Shown here in pieces: positions 1 through 6,270 of a stretch of 8,023 bases of DNA (position 1 is its first letter; the number at the start of each line of letters is the position of its first letter). The notes beneath the pieces were generated by a model, which searched no databases, had not been told where the DNA came from, and saw nothing but the letters and a program-made list of their open reading frames with translations. The stretch comes from Nitrososphaeraceae archaeon. Lineage in GTDB: Archaea; Thermoproteota; Nitrososphaeria; Nitrososphaerales; Nitrososphaeraceae. Location: positions 1-8,023 of the forward strand of contig JAICQW010000080.1 of the NCBI GenBank assembly GCA_025937665.1, given 5' to 3'. The position numbers were made by a program, and so were the translations under genes.

Positions 1-1
1 A

Positions 2-571
2 TACATTACACACGATCAGGCTGAAGCAATGAGTATGGCCGATAATGTTGGTATAATGGATTCAGGGAAATTACTGCAGCTAGATTCACCTCAGAAAGTG
101 TACACTGAACCTGCTAATCGATTTGTAGCTAGTTTCATCGGTGTTCCCCCTATGAATTTTATAAAATTCAAAATTATCAAAGAAGGTTCATTGTTCCTCA
201 AATTTGACGATAATAACTCTTATCAACAAGATAAAAGATCGATCATCAAAATTCCCTATACATTAGCAGAAAATCTAGAGAATATCACTGGGGAGGCAAT
301 ATACTTGGGGATTAGGCCAAAGGACATCATATTGTTAAAAGATGACGGCGATTTTGATGGTTTAATACTAAAAGGAGAAACCGCATACGTCGAGTTGCTT
401 GGGGATGATTCAATTGCGGAAGTTAGACTTGGAGATAGCTCGTTGAAGATTTCTAATGTAACATCCAGAAGCGTGATTCCCATTGTAGGAAAAGAAGCCA
501 CGATTGGTATAAAGTATGACCGAATAAGGTTATTCACCTACTCAGGGGAGAGTATTCACATTAAATTATAA
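2..571 (+). CDS. Sugar-type ABC transporter ATP-binding protein, 3' part (MalK/UgpC-like)
   Basis: This is the C-terminal part of the ATPase subunit of a binding-protein-dependent importer; the reading frame is open through the left edge. The first visible residues, YITHDQAEAMSMAD, are the end of the nucleotide-binding domain and include the H-loop histidine. IMDSGKLLQLDSPQKVYTEPANRFVASFIG follows in the order typical of the CUT1 (MalK/UgpC/MsmK) class. The remaining ~130 residues form the regulatory TOBE region, with the characteristic GIRPKDI segment and a VELLGDDSIAEVRLGD stretch. Walker A, the signature motif and Walker B must lie upstream of the window. The protein would couple ATP hydrolysis to uptake, probably of a sugar or polyol, at the inner face of the membrane. 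The permease and binding-protein genes are not seen, so the substrate cannot be named. The ATG at 29 is internal to the gene and is not its start. Confidence 0.93.
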   Translation, partial: YITHDQAEAMSMADNVGIMDSGKLLQLDSPQKVYTEPANRFVASFIGVPPMNFIKFKIIKEGSLFLKFDDNNSYQQDKRSIIKIPYTLAENLENITGEAIYLGIRPKDIILLKDDGDFDGLILKGETAYVELLGDDSIAEVRLGDSSLKISNVTSRSVIPIVGKEATIGIKYDRIRLFTYSGESIHIKL

Positions 572-622
572 TTATTAACATCAGTTAACTTCTGTCTCAT
601 GTATTCCTAACGGTGTATAATC

Positions 623-629
623 TTTTTTT
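623..629 (+). terminator. Oligo-T stretch, possible archaeal terminator
   Basis: A run of seven T lies about 50 bases after the stop codon of the ABC ATPase and before the next gene. Archaeal RNA polymerase often stops at such runs without a hairpin. A short inverted repeat (TTAAC/GTTAA, 575-588) lies upstream but is too weak to count as a stem. The terminator role is inferred from position alone. Confidence 0.4.
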
Positions 630-689
630 GTTACCATGAAAGGAAATTCTTAATAATGATAGATCTATCGTTACATTGATCTACAGATT

Positions 690-1094
690 ATGTCAAAGGT
701 GTACAAGATTTCTGCAGTAACGTTATTAATTAAAGATATGAAAAGATCCTGCAATTTTTATTCTAAAATACCGGGTCTCAAACAAGTTTATGGAGGGCCT
801 GAGGATTTTTTTACAACTTATGAAATCGGAGAAAATTCTTCTGTCTATCTTAATCTTGAATTGTCAAAATGGATTAATAGTGATGAATATGGGCATCCAA
901 AAAATCTCTTGAGAATCATCCTACATACGGATGATGTGGATAAATTATATTCTTATTTCAAAAACGATCAAATCATTTCTCACTTGATATCATTTGAAAA
1001 TGGGCCATCTAATGCCTCTTGGGGAGAACGATACTTCCACATACGGGATCCAGATGGATATATCCTTTCATTTGCGCAGTCCTTAAAGTCATAG
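690..1094 (+). CDS. VOC-superfamily (glyoxalase/bleomycin resistance/dioxygenase fold) protein
   Basis: A 134-residue protein with the two-module beta-alpha-beta-beta-beta plan of the vicinal oxygen chelate fold. Module one begins at residues 7-25 (ISAVTLLIKDMKRSCNFY) and is followed by the usual GL turn. Module two begins near residue 73 (LRIILHTDDVDKLYSYF) and ends with YFHIRDPDGYILSFAQ at 115-130, the classic C-terminal VOC signature. Length is normal for a single-domain member. The positions that carry metal-binding His or Glu in glyoxalase I and dioxygenases appear here as Thr, a hydrophobic residue and Ser/Phe. It may therefore be a metal-independent or ligand-binding member, as in some drug-binding VOC proteins. 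The ATG at 690 is well placed for the fold. It is a single gene with no obvious operon partner, and its substrate is unknown. Confidence 0.85.
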   Translation: MSKVYKISAVTLLIKDMKRSCNFYSKIPGLKQVYGGPEDFFTTYEIGENSSVYLNLELSKWINSDEYGHPKNLLRIILHTDDVDKLYSYFKNDQIISHLISFENGPSNASWGERYFHIRDPDGYILSFAQSLKS

Positions 1095-1227
1095 GTACTA
1101 CTCGTGCAACCAGTTTATGCTAAATTCATTTTAAAGCACAACTTCTCAAATCATCCATTCTTACAAAAATCTCGTAAATGTTCTTTTAAAATTAATGCAT
1201 CATGTGTCTGACGCTATCAAGATGATT

Positions 1228-1416
1228 TTAGTTTACATTGCTTTTCCTATATGGCCCGCGGGTTCTCTTGCGCGCCTTGTTTTTTTCTTGTTTTCTTTTC
1301 ACCAGTTCAGTTTCCTTATCCAGCGGTTTTTTACTAGAGTTAACATCGTCTTTTTTCTCCTCATGGTATTGATTGTCTCTGATTTTAAATCTTTTGAGCT
1401 TACCCTGGATAGTCAC
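1228..1416 (-). CDS. Small, highly basic protein of unknown function
   Basis: A 62-residue reading frame beginning at GTG. It is dominated by Lys, Arg, Glu and Asp and ends in the strongly basic tail KARKRTRGPYRKSNVN. The RTRGPYRKS-type tail, with an RGP core reminiscent of AT-hook proteins, resembles tails I associate with small thaumarchaeal proteins; that is recollection, not a search result. The opposite strand also has an open frame (1195-1437), but its Phe/Leu-rich product is what antisense of a Lys-rich gene gives, so I prefer the minus strand. No Shine-Dalgarno sequence or strong TATA box is visible. A role in nucleic-acid binding is possible from composition only. Confidence 0.42.
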   Translation of the reverse strand: MTIQGKLKRFKIRDNQYHEEKKDDVNSSKKPLDKETELVKRKQEKNKARKRTRGPYRKSNVN

Positions 1417-1437
1417 ATTAATGTAAGCTTAGAATAG

Positions 1438-1763
1438 ATTAATAATGTTTCTAAAAAACCAACTAAACCGTAAATTGCTTAATGTTACTACACATCTAAG
1501 TAACAAAGTTCTTGATCTTGCGAACATGCCATGGAGAAGTTTACAATAAAATCAATGAATAAAACATGGTCATCACAAAAGCATTACCCCCGACCAGTGA
1601 AGCATATTTCAGTTTTTGAGAATCTTTTAATATTTTTTCCCAAGTTTTCTTAATTTTCAATTTCATAACATAATTGAGAAATAATATTAAAAAGTGTTTT
1701 TCCAAATTCAACCCCAAATCTATCATTATAGCGAACAAAAATTGAATTTTATCAGCATATTCA
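1438..1763. other. Gene-poor stretch between the small basic ORF and the oxidoreductase
   Basis: About 325 bases with no recognisable gene, RNA or repeat. An out-of-frame minus-strand ORF (1541-1855) covers part of it and overlaps the last ~90 bases of the oxidoreductase gene. Its Lys/Phe/Leu/Ile-rich product has no motif I recognise, so it is not called. The stretch would hold the 3' untranslated end of the oxidoreductase gene. Confidence 0.5.
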
Positions 1764-3170
1764 TCACATGGTAATTGCTGCTCTTGAAACCACTTCCGAT
1801 AGTGCGGGATGAACATGTACTGTCTTTGAGATATTGTCGATAGTTCCATCTCCACTCTTGATTGCTACAAGTACCTCATGAATAAGTATGGAAGCTTGGC
1901 TTCCGATAATATGGCATCCAAGAATTTTTCTGTCTTTCTTGCTGACCAAAAATTTTACAAAACCGTCTGTATCCTCCAATGCTTTCCCCATTGCAGTATC
2001 AATGTATCGATAAATTGATTTGTGGTAATCTATTTTTCCGCTTGCTTTCAATTCCTGCTCCTTATATCCTACACCGGCAACTTGTGGAGAGCTGAAGATC
2101 GCATGTGGCATTGCGCTGTAGTCGACTTTTATTTTTTTCTTGCTATTAACTATATTGTAAAAAGCATATTGGGATTCCAAATTTGCACTGTGCCTGAATT
2201 GATGGCGTCCGATTATATCACCTAAGGCAAATATTCCATCGATATTGGTCGTGAGAGTTCCATCTACCTTGATATATCCATCATCAGATACTTCAACACC
2301 AGTCTTTGGTAAATCAAGATAATCAGAATTGGGAACACGTCCTGCAGCTATTAAAAGTTGATCAGATTCAATTTCCGGATAATTGCTTGCGTCAGATCCC
2401 TTGAGCGATACTACGAATTTACCACTTTTTTTAGTTACCAAATCAGGCGTACAATCTAAATATAAATTGTATTTTTTTGAGAAAACTTCTGTGAATTTTT
2501 TTGATATTTCTTCATCCTCTTTTGGTAGTAAATACCCACCATGATGAATGATGTTAATCTTTGTTCCAAGTGATCCGAAGAAATGACCAAGTTCGGCAGC
2601 TATATAACCGCCGCCAATAATTGTGAGGACTTTTGGTTGCTCACGAAGTCGAAGAGCTTCATCACTGGTAACATAATTTGAAGTATTCAAGCCCTTGATA
2701 TTAGGTATTCTAGGTCTGGTGCCTGCAGCAATTAGGATTGTGCCGGACGATATTTTCTCCTCTCCAACCAAGAGCACCTTGTCACCAACAAACGTGCACT
2801 CTGATGCAAACAGTTTTGGATTTTCTGAATTATCTAGTGATTTTCTAATATCATTAGAGTCTGAATCAATTATGGTGGTTACTCTCTGAACTATTTTTTG
2901 AAAATCAATAGAGAATTTCTCAACTTTTATGCCAAAAAGATTTGCGGATTTTATTGTTTCAACAACATCTGCACTATGTAGTAGGAGCTTCGAAGGGATG
3001 CAACCTGTATTAAGACAGGTTCCGCCCATACTACTTTTTTCTACAATTGCAACTTTCAGTCCGCTCTGAGCCGCTGCACTGGCAACTTCAAGACCGGCTC
3101 CGCTACCTATAACAATGAGATCGAATTCTTTGATGTCATCTAATTCTGGCGGATTATCTTTGGCTTTCAA
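1764..3170 (-). CDS. FAD-dependent pyridine nucleotide-disulfide oxidoreductase (dihydrolipoamide dehydrogenase/mycothione reductase type)
   Basis: A full-length 468-residue class I flavoprotein disulfide reductase. Visible in order are the FAD Rossmann motif GSGAGLEVA (22-30), the redox-active disulfide GGTCLNTGCIPSK (C52 and C57), the NAD(P) motif GGGYIAAELG (186-195), the second FAD motif FALGD (314-318) and a C-terminal dimerisation domain ending in HVHPALSE, with H454 and E459 as the catalytic His-Glu pair. It should move electrons between NAD(P)H and a disulfide in the cytoplasm. After the NAD(P) motif the strand ends in IIHH, with H209 where NAD-specific dihydrolipoamide dehydrogenases usually carry Glu. 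That, and the HSANLESQYAFYNI segment, recall mycothione or mercuric reductase relatives. No 2-oxoacid dehydrogenase, glycine cleavage or mer gene is next to it, so the physiological disulfide is open. The start is TTG at 3170, supported by a TATA-like box about 29 bases upstream; no in-frame ATG precedes the FAD motif. Confidence 0.9.
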   Translation of the reverse strand: MKAKDNPPELDDIKEFDLIVIGSGAGLEVASAAAQSGLKVAIVEKSSMGGTCLNTGCIPSKLLLHSADVVETIKSANLFGIKVEKFSIDFQKIVQRVTTIIDSDSNDIRKSLDNSENPKLFASECTFVGDKVLLVGEEKISSGTILIAAGTRPRIPNIKGLNTSNYVTSDEALRLREQPKVLTIIGGGYIAAELGHFFGSLGTKINIIHHGGYLLPKEDEEISKKFTEVFSKKYNLYLDCTPDLVTKKSGKFVVSLKGSDASNYPEIESDQLLIAAGRVPNSDYLDLPKTGVEVSDDGYIKVDGTLTTNIDGIFALGDIIGRHQFRHSANLESQYAFYNIVNSKKKIKVDYSAMPHAIFSSPQVAGVGYKEQELKASGKIDYHKSIYRYIDTAMGKALEDTDGFVKFLVSKKDRKILGCHIIGSQASILIHEVLVAIKSGDGTIDNISKTVHVHPALSEVVSRAAITM

Positions 3171-3194
3171 TGCAATACTAATGCGACAGGATTG

Positions 3195-3204
3195 TATTTA
3201 TTAA
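3195..3204 (-). promoter_or_regulatory. TATA-like box for the disulfide oxidoreductase gene
   Basis: On the minus strand this reads TTAATAAATA. Its centre lies about 29 bases before the TTG start at 3170, the spacing expected if transcription begins at or just before the start codon. It separates this gene from the operon upstream, whose last stop codon is at 3284. Inferred from sequence and spacing only. Confidence 0.5.
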
Positions 3205-3283
3205 TTGAATTGGGTCTGTCGTTGTGTTGCATTTCGATACTTAGATATTTGCCTCCGAAAAGTTCATAATAATGTTTGTTACT

Positions 3284-3856
3284 TTATTGAGACCTAGTCA
3301 CCTTATTTTTTTTGACGGGGAAGATCTCGTTTATCCTACAAATCACATTTCCATTATGATATAACGAATATTTCTTGAAAATATGTAAACCTTCTACATA
3401 TCCTATTTCTGTTATCTTCTTAAATATCTCCAGTCTATGATAAAGCGCTATCTTACCAATTCCTCTTTTACATTCGCGAATTTCAGACAACATTTGAAAA
3501 GGTATTCTTTTACAGTATATTTTTGAATCTGCAAAAGCCAAAATATGATTTGTCGAAGAAATTATGCATGATTTTCTTGTTATGATGTTTTTTTCTTCAT
3601 TTTGTTCAATTACCCTTATTGTTGATTCCGTCCTATGCATCACTTCTAAGAGCTGTTGAGTATTTCCTAAATTAATTAAAAGTACTCTTTGTGCAAGATC
3701 GAATTTCTTGCTCGAAATGCTTTCAAGTTTGAAAACATCATTAATGGTTAAACAACGATGATTCCTGACAAAATATATTCCATCCACCACCCTAATAATG
3801 AAATTGAAATTAAAAAGTGATCTGAAATATCCTGAAAAAAAAGTGCGTGATGGCAA
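3284..3856 (-). CDS. UbiC/DUF98-like chorismate lyase homologue
   Basis: Third gene of the minus-strand operon. Its core resembles the chorismate pyruvate-lyase (UbiC) and archaeal DUF98 fold. GNTQQLLEV (64-72) is followed by an ITRKSCII strand (92-99) whose R94 fits the substrate-binding arginine of UbiC, then ILAFADSKI (105-113), RGIGKIALYH (131-140) and the terminal pattern KKYSLYHNGN...INEIFP (161-180). There E177 matches the conserved glutamate of the UbiC ending (YxxxGxPxxxxExFLP). UbiC converts chorismate to 4-hydroxybenzoate plus pyruvate, the first step towards ubiquinone-type rings. The assignment rests on motifs read by eye. The open frame starts at 3856 and overlaps the upstream gene by 47 bases; the first ~22 residues look unlike the family, and GTG codons at 3790 or 3787, just after the upstream stop, are better starts. 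Neighbours encoding UbiA- and UbiE-like proteins support a quinone or prenylated-aromatic role. Confidence 0.62.
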   Translation of the reverse strand: MPSRTFFSGYFRSLFNFNFIIRVVDGIYFVRNHRCLTINDVFKLESISSKKFDLAQRVLLINLGNTQQLLEVMHRTESTIRVIEQNEEKNIITRKSCIISSTNHILAFADSKIYCKRIPFQMLSEIRECKRGIGKIALYHRLEIFKKITEIGYVEGLHIFKKYSLYHNGNVICRINEIFPVKKNKVTRSQ

Positions 3857-4517
3857 ACAGAATAGTAGTGATACTCACAATTTTTAGTGTCAATTCAAGA
3901 TGTTTGGTACTTTTCAGTTCGTGATTTTGTTTGGTTTCTTTATATTTCCGTGAAAGTTTTATTTCAATAAAAGATACCAGAAAGGCCGCAACAGATACCA
4001 ATATTGTAATATACGATAGGGAATTTGTTTGCATGATGTAACCTGCCAATAGTGGCAGACTACCCCATGATATCGCGAACCAGACATTATTATGAAAAAA
4101 ACCATTCACCAATTCATAATTATACGCGATTAAGAAGAAACCTTCCAGAATTGCAATTGGGAGTAACAATGGAGTGTAATATACGATGTAATAAGATCCA
4201 ATGCCATATGCAACAACTAATCCGCAGACAACCATTATCAATAATTCTAGATTCGAAAAACGATTTCCCCATGGCTTACTTTTAGATCCCATACTATCTG
4301 CAGCATGGGCAGAAATGCCCAGAGCTGCAAAGTAAATAATGATAATTGCTACTACTCTGTCCCAAGCTATGGTTGGAGAAAGGAGAGAACCGATTACCGC
4401 AAAAGAAATGCACATTCCAGTATAAGGGAGGAACAACATTCCTACAAAAATTCTGAACCTTATTGGCCCGAATTGTGGAACAAACCATTCATTAAGGCGA
4501 GCTATTTTTTCTTCCAT
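3810..4517 (-). CDS. UbiA-like polytopic membrane protein (putative prenyltransferase)
   Basis: A 235-residue membrane protein with about seven hydrophobic segments (roughly residues 22-46, 54-72, 91-112, 116-133, 146-163, 167-186 and 211-232). The N-terminal FGPIRFRIFVG resembles the opening of UbiA-family intramembrane prenyltransferases. Two polar loops occupy the places of the family's Asp-rich motifs: SAHAADSMGSKSKPWGN (69-85), and AYNYELVNGFFHNNVWFAISWG (131-152). Neither is the canonical NDxxDxxxD or DxxxD, and the protein is shorter than usual (280-300 residues). It is therefore either a divergent subfamily with an AHAxD motif or a related protein of another function. If it is a prenyltransferase, it would attach an isoprenoid chain to an aromatic ring in the membrane. 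The ATG at 4517 directly follows the TAA of the methyltransferase gene, which implies co-transcription and probably translational coupling. Confidence 0.6.
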   Translation of the reverse strand: MEEKIARLNEWFVPQFGPIRFRIFVGMLFLPYTGMCISFAVIGSLLSPTIAWDRVVAIIIIYFAALGISAHAADSMGSKSKPWGNRFSNLELLIMVVCGLVVAYGIGSYYIVYYTPLLLPIAILEGFFLIAYNYELVNGFFHNNVWFAISWGSLPLLAGYIMQTNSLSYITILVSVAAFLVSFIEIKLSRKYKETKQNHELKSTKHLELTLKIVSITTILFAITHFFFRIFQITF

Positions 4518-5195
4518 TTACTTTTTCGCATAAACTATGGCTGAGGTACCGCATGTGTAATACTTTTTGGAGATGGATGTGAATCCTACCATATCAAGTT
4601 CACTGACAAGGTTGTTAACCCAAGGATTTAGTTGTATTAGTTTATCGAGATTAGAAAAAACATATCTCCAAGAACTGATTACCCTTCCTAGTTCGGTCAG
4701 AATTTGAAAATAGAAATGCCATAATATTCTCATTATTTTTGTATCGGGATATGTAAAATCATGAACTATTATTATTCCACCTTTTCTCAAAACTCGCCAA
4801 TGTTCCCTTACCATGGTGGATAACTGTGCATATTTGACAAGGTACGATGAAATTATAACATCAAAGCTTTCGTCTTTGTATGGAAGAAATTCAGCTAGGG
4901 AATTTGTCAGGAGTGCATAAGATTGTCTATTTTTGGCCAGTTTTAGATATTCAAATGTCAAATCAGTACCGATTATCTTAGAACTGGCAGATCGATCATG
5001 AATGAATGAAGAGAGAATACCCGTTCCGCATGCCAAATCAAGGATTCGTTTATTTTTGCCATCCATTAACTTCATCATCTGCTTCTTCCAGGACGAATCT
5101 CGGAACAATGTTGTTAACTTAACAATCCTGTCATAGCTTGATGCATTCGTGGAAGAAAAAAATCTTGTTGCAATCAAGTGCCCCTTAGTACCCAA
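4518..5195 (-). CDS. UbiE/MenG-like class I SAM-dependent methyltransferase
   Basis: First gene of the operon, 225 residues. SAM-binding motif I is ILDLACGTG (51-59), the acidic residue after strand two is in GTDLT (D78), motif II is FDVIISSYLVKY (111-122) and motif III is WRVLRKGGIIIVHDF (133-147). The YDRIVKLTTLFRDSSWKK start (21-38) and the C-terminal MVGF...CGTSAIVYAKK resemble UbiE/MenG/COQ5 enzymes, which C-methylate the quinone ring. Many class I methyltransferases share parts of this layout, so the quinone role depends mostly on the UbiA- and UbiC-like neighbours. The start is TTG at 5195, placed about 30 bases after a TATA-like box; an alternative TTG at 5177 follows AAGGGG. The frame stays open upstream to a stop near 5292 but offers no ATG, GTG or TTG there. 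The stop codon abuts the start of the next gene with no spacer. Confidence 0.82.
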   Translation of the reverse strand: MGTKGHLIATRFFSSTNASSYDRIVKLTTLFRDSSWKKQMMKLMDGKNKRILDLACGTGILSSFIHDRSASSKIIGTDLTFEYLKLAKNRQSYALLTNSLAEFLPYKDESFDVIISSYLVKYAQLSTMVREHWRVLRKGGIIIVHDFTYPDTKIMRILWHFYFQILTELGRVISSWRYVFSNLDKLIQLNPWVNNLVSELDMVGFTSISKKYYTCGTSAIVYAKK

Positions 5196-5219
5196 TATTC
5201 CATAGTTATTTGCAGCTTG

Positions 5220-5230
5220 ATAAATATTAT
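5220..5230 (-). promoter_or_regulatory. TATA-like box for the methyltransferase-UbiA-UbiC operon
   Basis: On the minus strand this reads ATAATATTTAT. The centre is about 30 bases before the TTG at 5195, which predicts a transcript starting near 5199 with almost no leader. It supports treating 5195-3284 as one transcript, since the two gene junctions inside leave no room for another promoter outside coding sequence. Confidence 0.5.
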
Positions 5231-5548
5231 AGTACGTTTGTTCAAAGGCAAGAATGGAATAATCTATTGATTGAATTAGAATATGCTTTTGTTAATTTTC
5301 CAAAAATAGCTTGAAAAAAATCATAAATGGATGTAAGTTATCCAAAGAAGCTATCTGAATCAAATCGCTAAGTGGCATCCAATTCTGTATTTGACAGATG
5401 TTTAATGTTATCTACATTAGTAAATGTTAAAACAGATTTTAGAGATACAAGTTCTGACTTTGAATCATATCATTCAGTGCTGGCATAATAAAATACAAAA
5501 TGATATAACACCGATATTTTATCGAGTTTTTAGCAAAGGAAAAAATAA

Positions 5549-5560
5549 TATATTATATAA
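5549..5560 (+). promoter_or_regulatory. TATA-like box for the small unknown gene
   Basis: The sequence TATATTATATAA is the strongest TATA-like element in the window, followed by CCC. Transcription would start near 5582. That lies just upstream of a TTG at 5588 and 27 bases before the ATG at 5609. A purine-rich AAAGGAAAAAATAA lies just upstream and could serve as a BRE. Confidence 0.5.
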
Positions 5561-5608
5561 CCCTTCATACAAATATTATTGATTCTTTTGACTCGAAATA
5601 ATTTTCCA

Positions 5609-5917
5609 ATGAAAGATTGGCATATTAAACATATGGAAAACACTGTTATAAAACATGTCAAGGGTTTATCTCCAGACGCGACAAGATATCAGAAAAAGAT
5701 GCATTATAAATACGGAGGTATTGTGAAGATTTTACGATATATTGAATACGACAAAAAGCATGGAGTTACAAACGAAGATGTTGTTGCAATTTTGGAAAAA
5801 CTTCGTTCCGATTCTTCCTATGAAGAGATTCGCAGTAGTGAGGGCTTCCTTGATAGATTAAAAGAAATTGAATCTTCAGTTGCGAATACCCCCGCAACGA
5901 AAATTCTAACTAAGTAA
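5609..5917 (+). CDS. Small hypothetical protein, probably alpha-helical
   Basis: I do not recognise this family. From the ATG at 5609 it has 102 residues; TTG codons at 5579 and 5588 would add 10 or 7 more. The TATA box at 5549-5560 puts transcription start near 5582, so 5579 is the least likely. The sequence is charged and soluble, with no signal peptide or membrane segment. A basic first half contains ATRYQKKMHYKYGGIVKILRYIEY. A second half looks like two or three amphipathic helices (VTNEDVVAILEKLR, YEEIRSSEGFLDRLKEIE). No cysteines and no catalytic motif are visible. Its 3' end converges on the zinc-finger gene with only 14 bases between the stop codons. The GVTNEDVVAILEKLR segment is helix-turn-helix-like in feel, but I would not call a DNA-binding domain from it. 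Confidence 0.7.
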   Translation: MKDWHIKHMENTVIKHVKGLSPDATRYQKKMHYKYGGIVKILRYIEYDKKHGVTNEDVVAILEKLRSDSSYEEIRSSEGFLDRLKEIESSVANTPATKILTK

Positions 5918-5931
5918 CAAACAAAATTGCG

Positions 5932-6120
5932 CTAGTATGAATGACTTTCAACTTTGTGCTCGTGCAATGCTTTCCAAGTCGTAAATGATGCGCTGCATTT
6001 TTCGCAACTATATTTAATTTTTCTACCGTAGACAAACTTGTTTATGTCAATTGAATCACGATCATCCTTATAATCGTGTGATAAATTAAAGCGAAGAATT
6101 CTTCTAGATACTCTAACCAA
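5932..6120 (-). CDS. Small single C2H2 zinc-finger protein
   Basis: A 62-residue protein with one textbook C2H2 finger near its C-terminus. C39 and C42, F46, L52, H55 and H60 fit C-x2-C-x3-F-x5-L-x2-H-x4-H exactly. The N-terminal part is basic (VRVSRRILRF) and followed by an acidic patch (DYKDDRDSID). One-finger proteins of this size are known in archaea and are usually thought to bind nucleic acid or protein; the target here is unknown. The start is TTG at 6120; an in-frame stop lies four codons upstream and no ATG exists in between. A TATA-like box lies about 35 bases before it. Its stop codon faces that of the small plus-strand gene across 14 bases. Confidence 0.72.
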   Translation of the reverse strand: MVRVSRRILRFNLSHDYKDDRDSIDINKFVYGRKIKYSCEKCSASFTTWKALHEHKVESHSY

Positions 6121-6150
6121 TGGTGACCGTTAATTGTTCATAATACCAAA

Positions 6151-6160
6151 CTAATTTAAA
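6151..6160 (-). promoter_or_regulatory. TATA-like box for the zinc-finger gene
   Basis: On the minus strand this reads TTTAAATTAG. The centre is about 36 bases before the TTG at 6120, giving a predicted leader of roughly 10 bases. Supports the TTG start; inferred from sequence only. Confidence 0.4.
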
Positions 6161-6270
6161 CTAATAACACAACACGATGTTTTTATTTTTTGATAGAAAC
6201 TTGACACCGGTCCGAATAATAATTATCCGAAATTATTAGATCGTAGATCGCATTAGGTACAGGATAATGC

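Larger units (their letters stand above)
5196..5608. other. Divergent intergenic region of about 0.4 kb
   Basis: No gene, tRNA or long repeat is visible. Both ends carry TATA-like boxes, one for the minus-strand operon (5220-5230) and one for the plus-strand small gene (5549-5560). The middle is AT-rich with a small perfect inverted repeat, AATGT-TATCT-ACATT (5404-5418), followed by a further AATGTTA at 5423. These could be a regulator site but may be chance in AT-rich DNA. Confidence 0.55.

Noticed and set aside
1195..1437. Plus-strand 80-codon open frame, Phe/Leu-rich and apparently hydrophobic
   Set aside because: It is antisense to the Lys/Arg-rich frame at 1228-1416; its Phe and Leu codons are complements of Lys and Glu codons. 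It has no family resemblance and no clear signals.
1541..1855. Minus-strand 104-codon frame overlapping the 3' end of the disulfide oxidoreductase gene
   Set aside because: The first ~30 codons are an out-of-frame reading of the conserved HVHPALSE end. The rest is low-complexity Lys/Leu/Ile/Phe with no motif. The oxidoreductase has a normal C-terminus, so this is not a frameshifted tail. A ~60-residue gene starting at an internal ATG cannot be fully excluded.
4052..4544. Open frames on both strands inside the UbiA-like gene (4052-4285 and 4305-4544 plus, 4294-4488 minus)
   Set aside because: Shadows of the membrane protein gene, with compositions typical of frame-shifted or antisense reading.
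5196..5578. Search for tRNA, CRISPR repeats or insertion sequence ends in the largest intergenic region
   Set aside because: No cloverleaf arms, no regularly spaced repeats longer than about 7 bases and no terminal inverted repeats could be found by eye.
6205..6240. Repeated TCCGA around AATAATAATTA downstream of the radical SAM gene
   Set aside because: Only a 5-base direct repeat in AT-rich DNA. It does not form a good stem and has no third copy, so it is not an array or attachment site.
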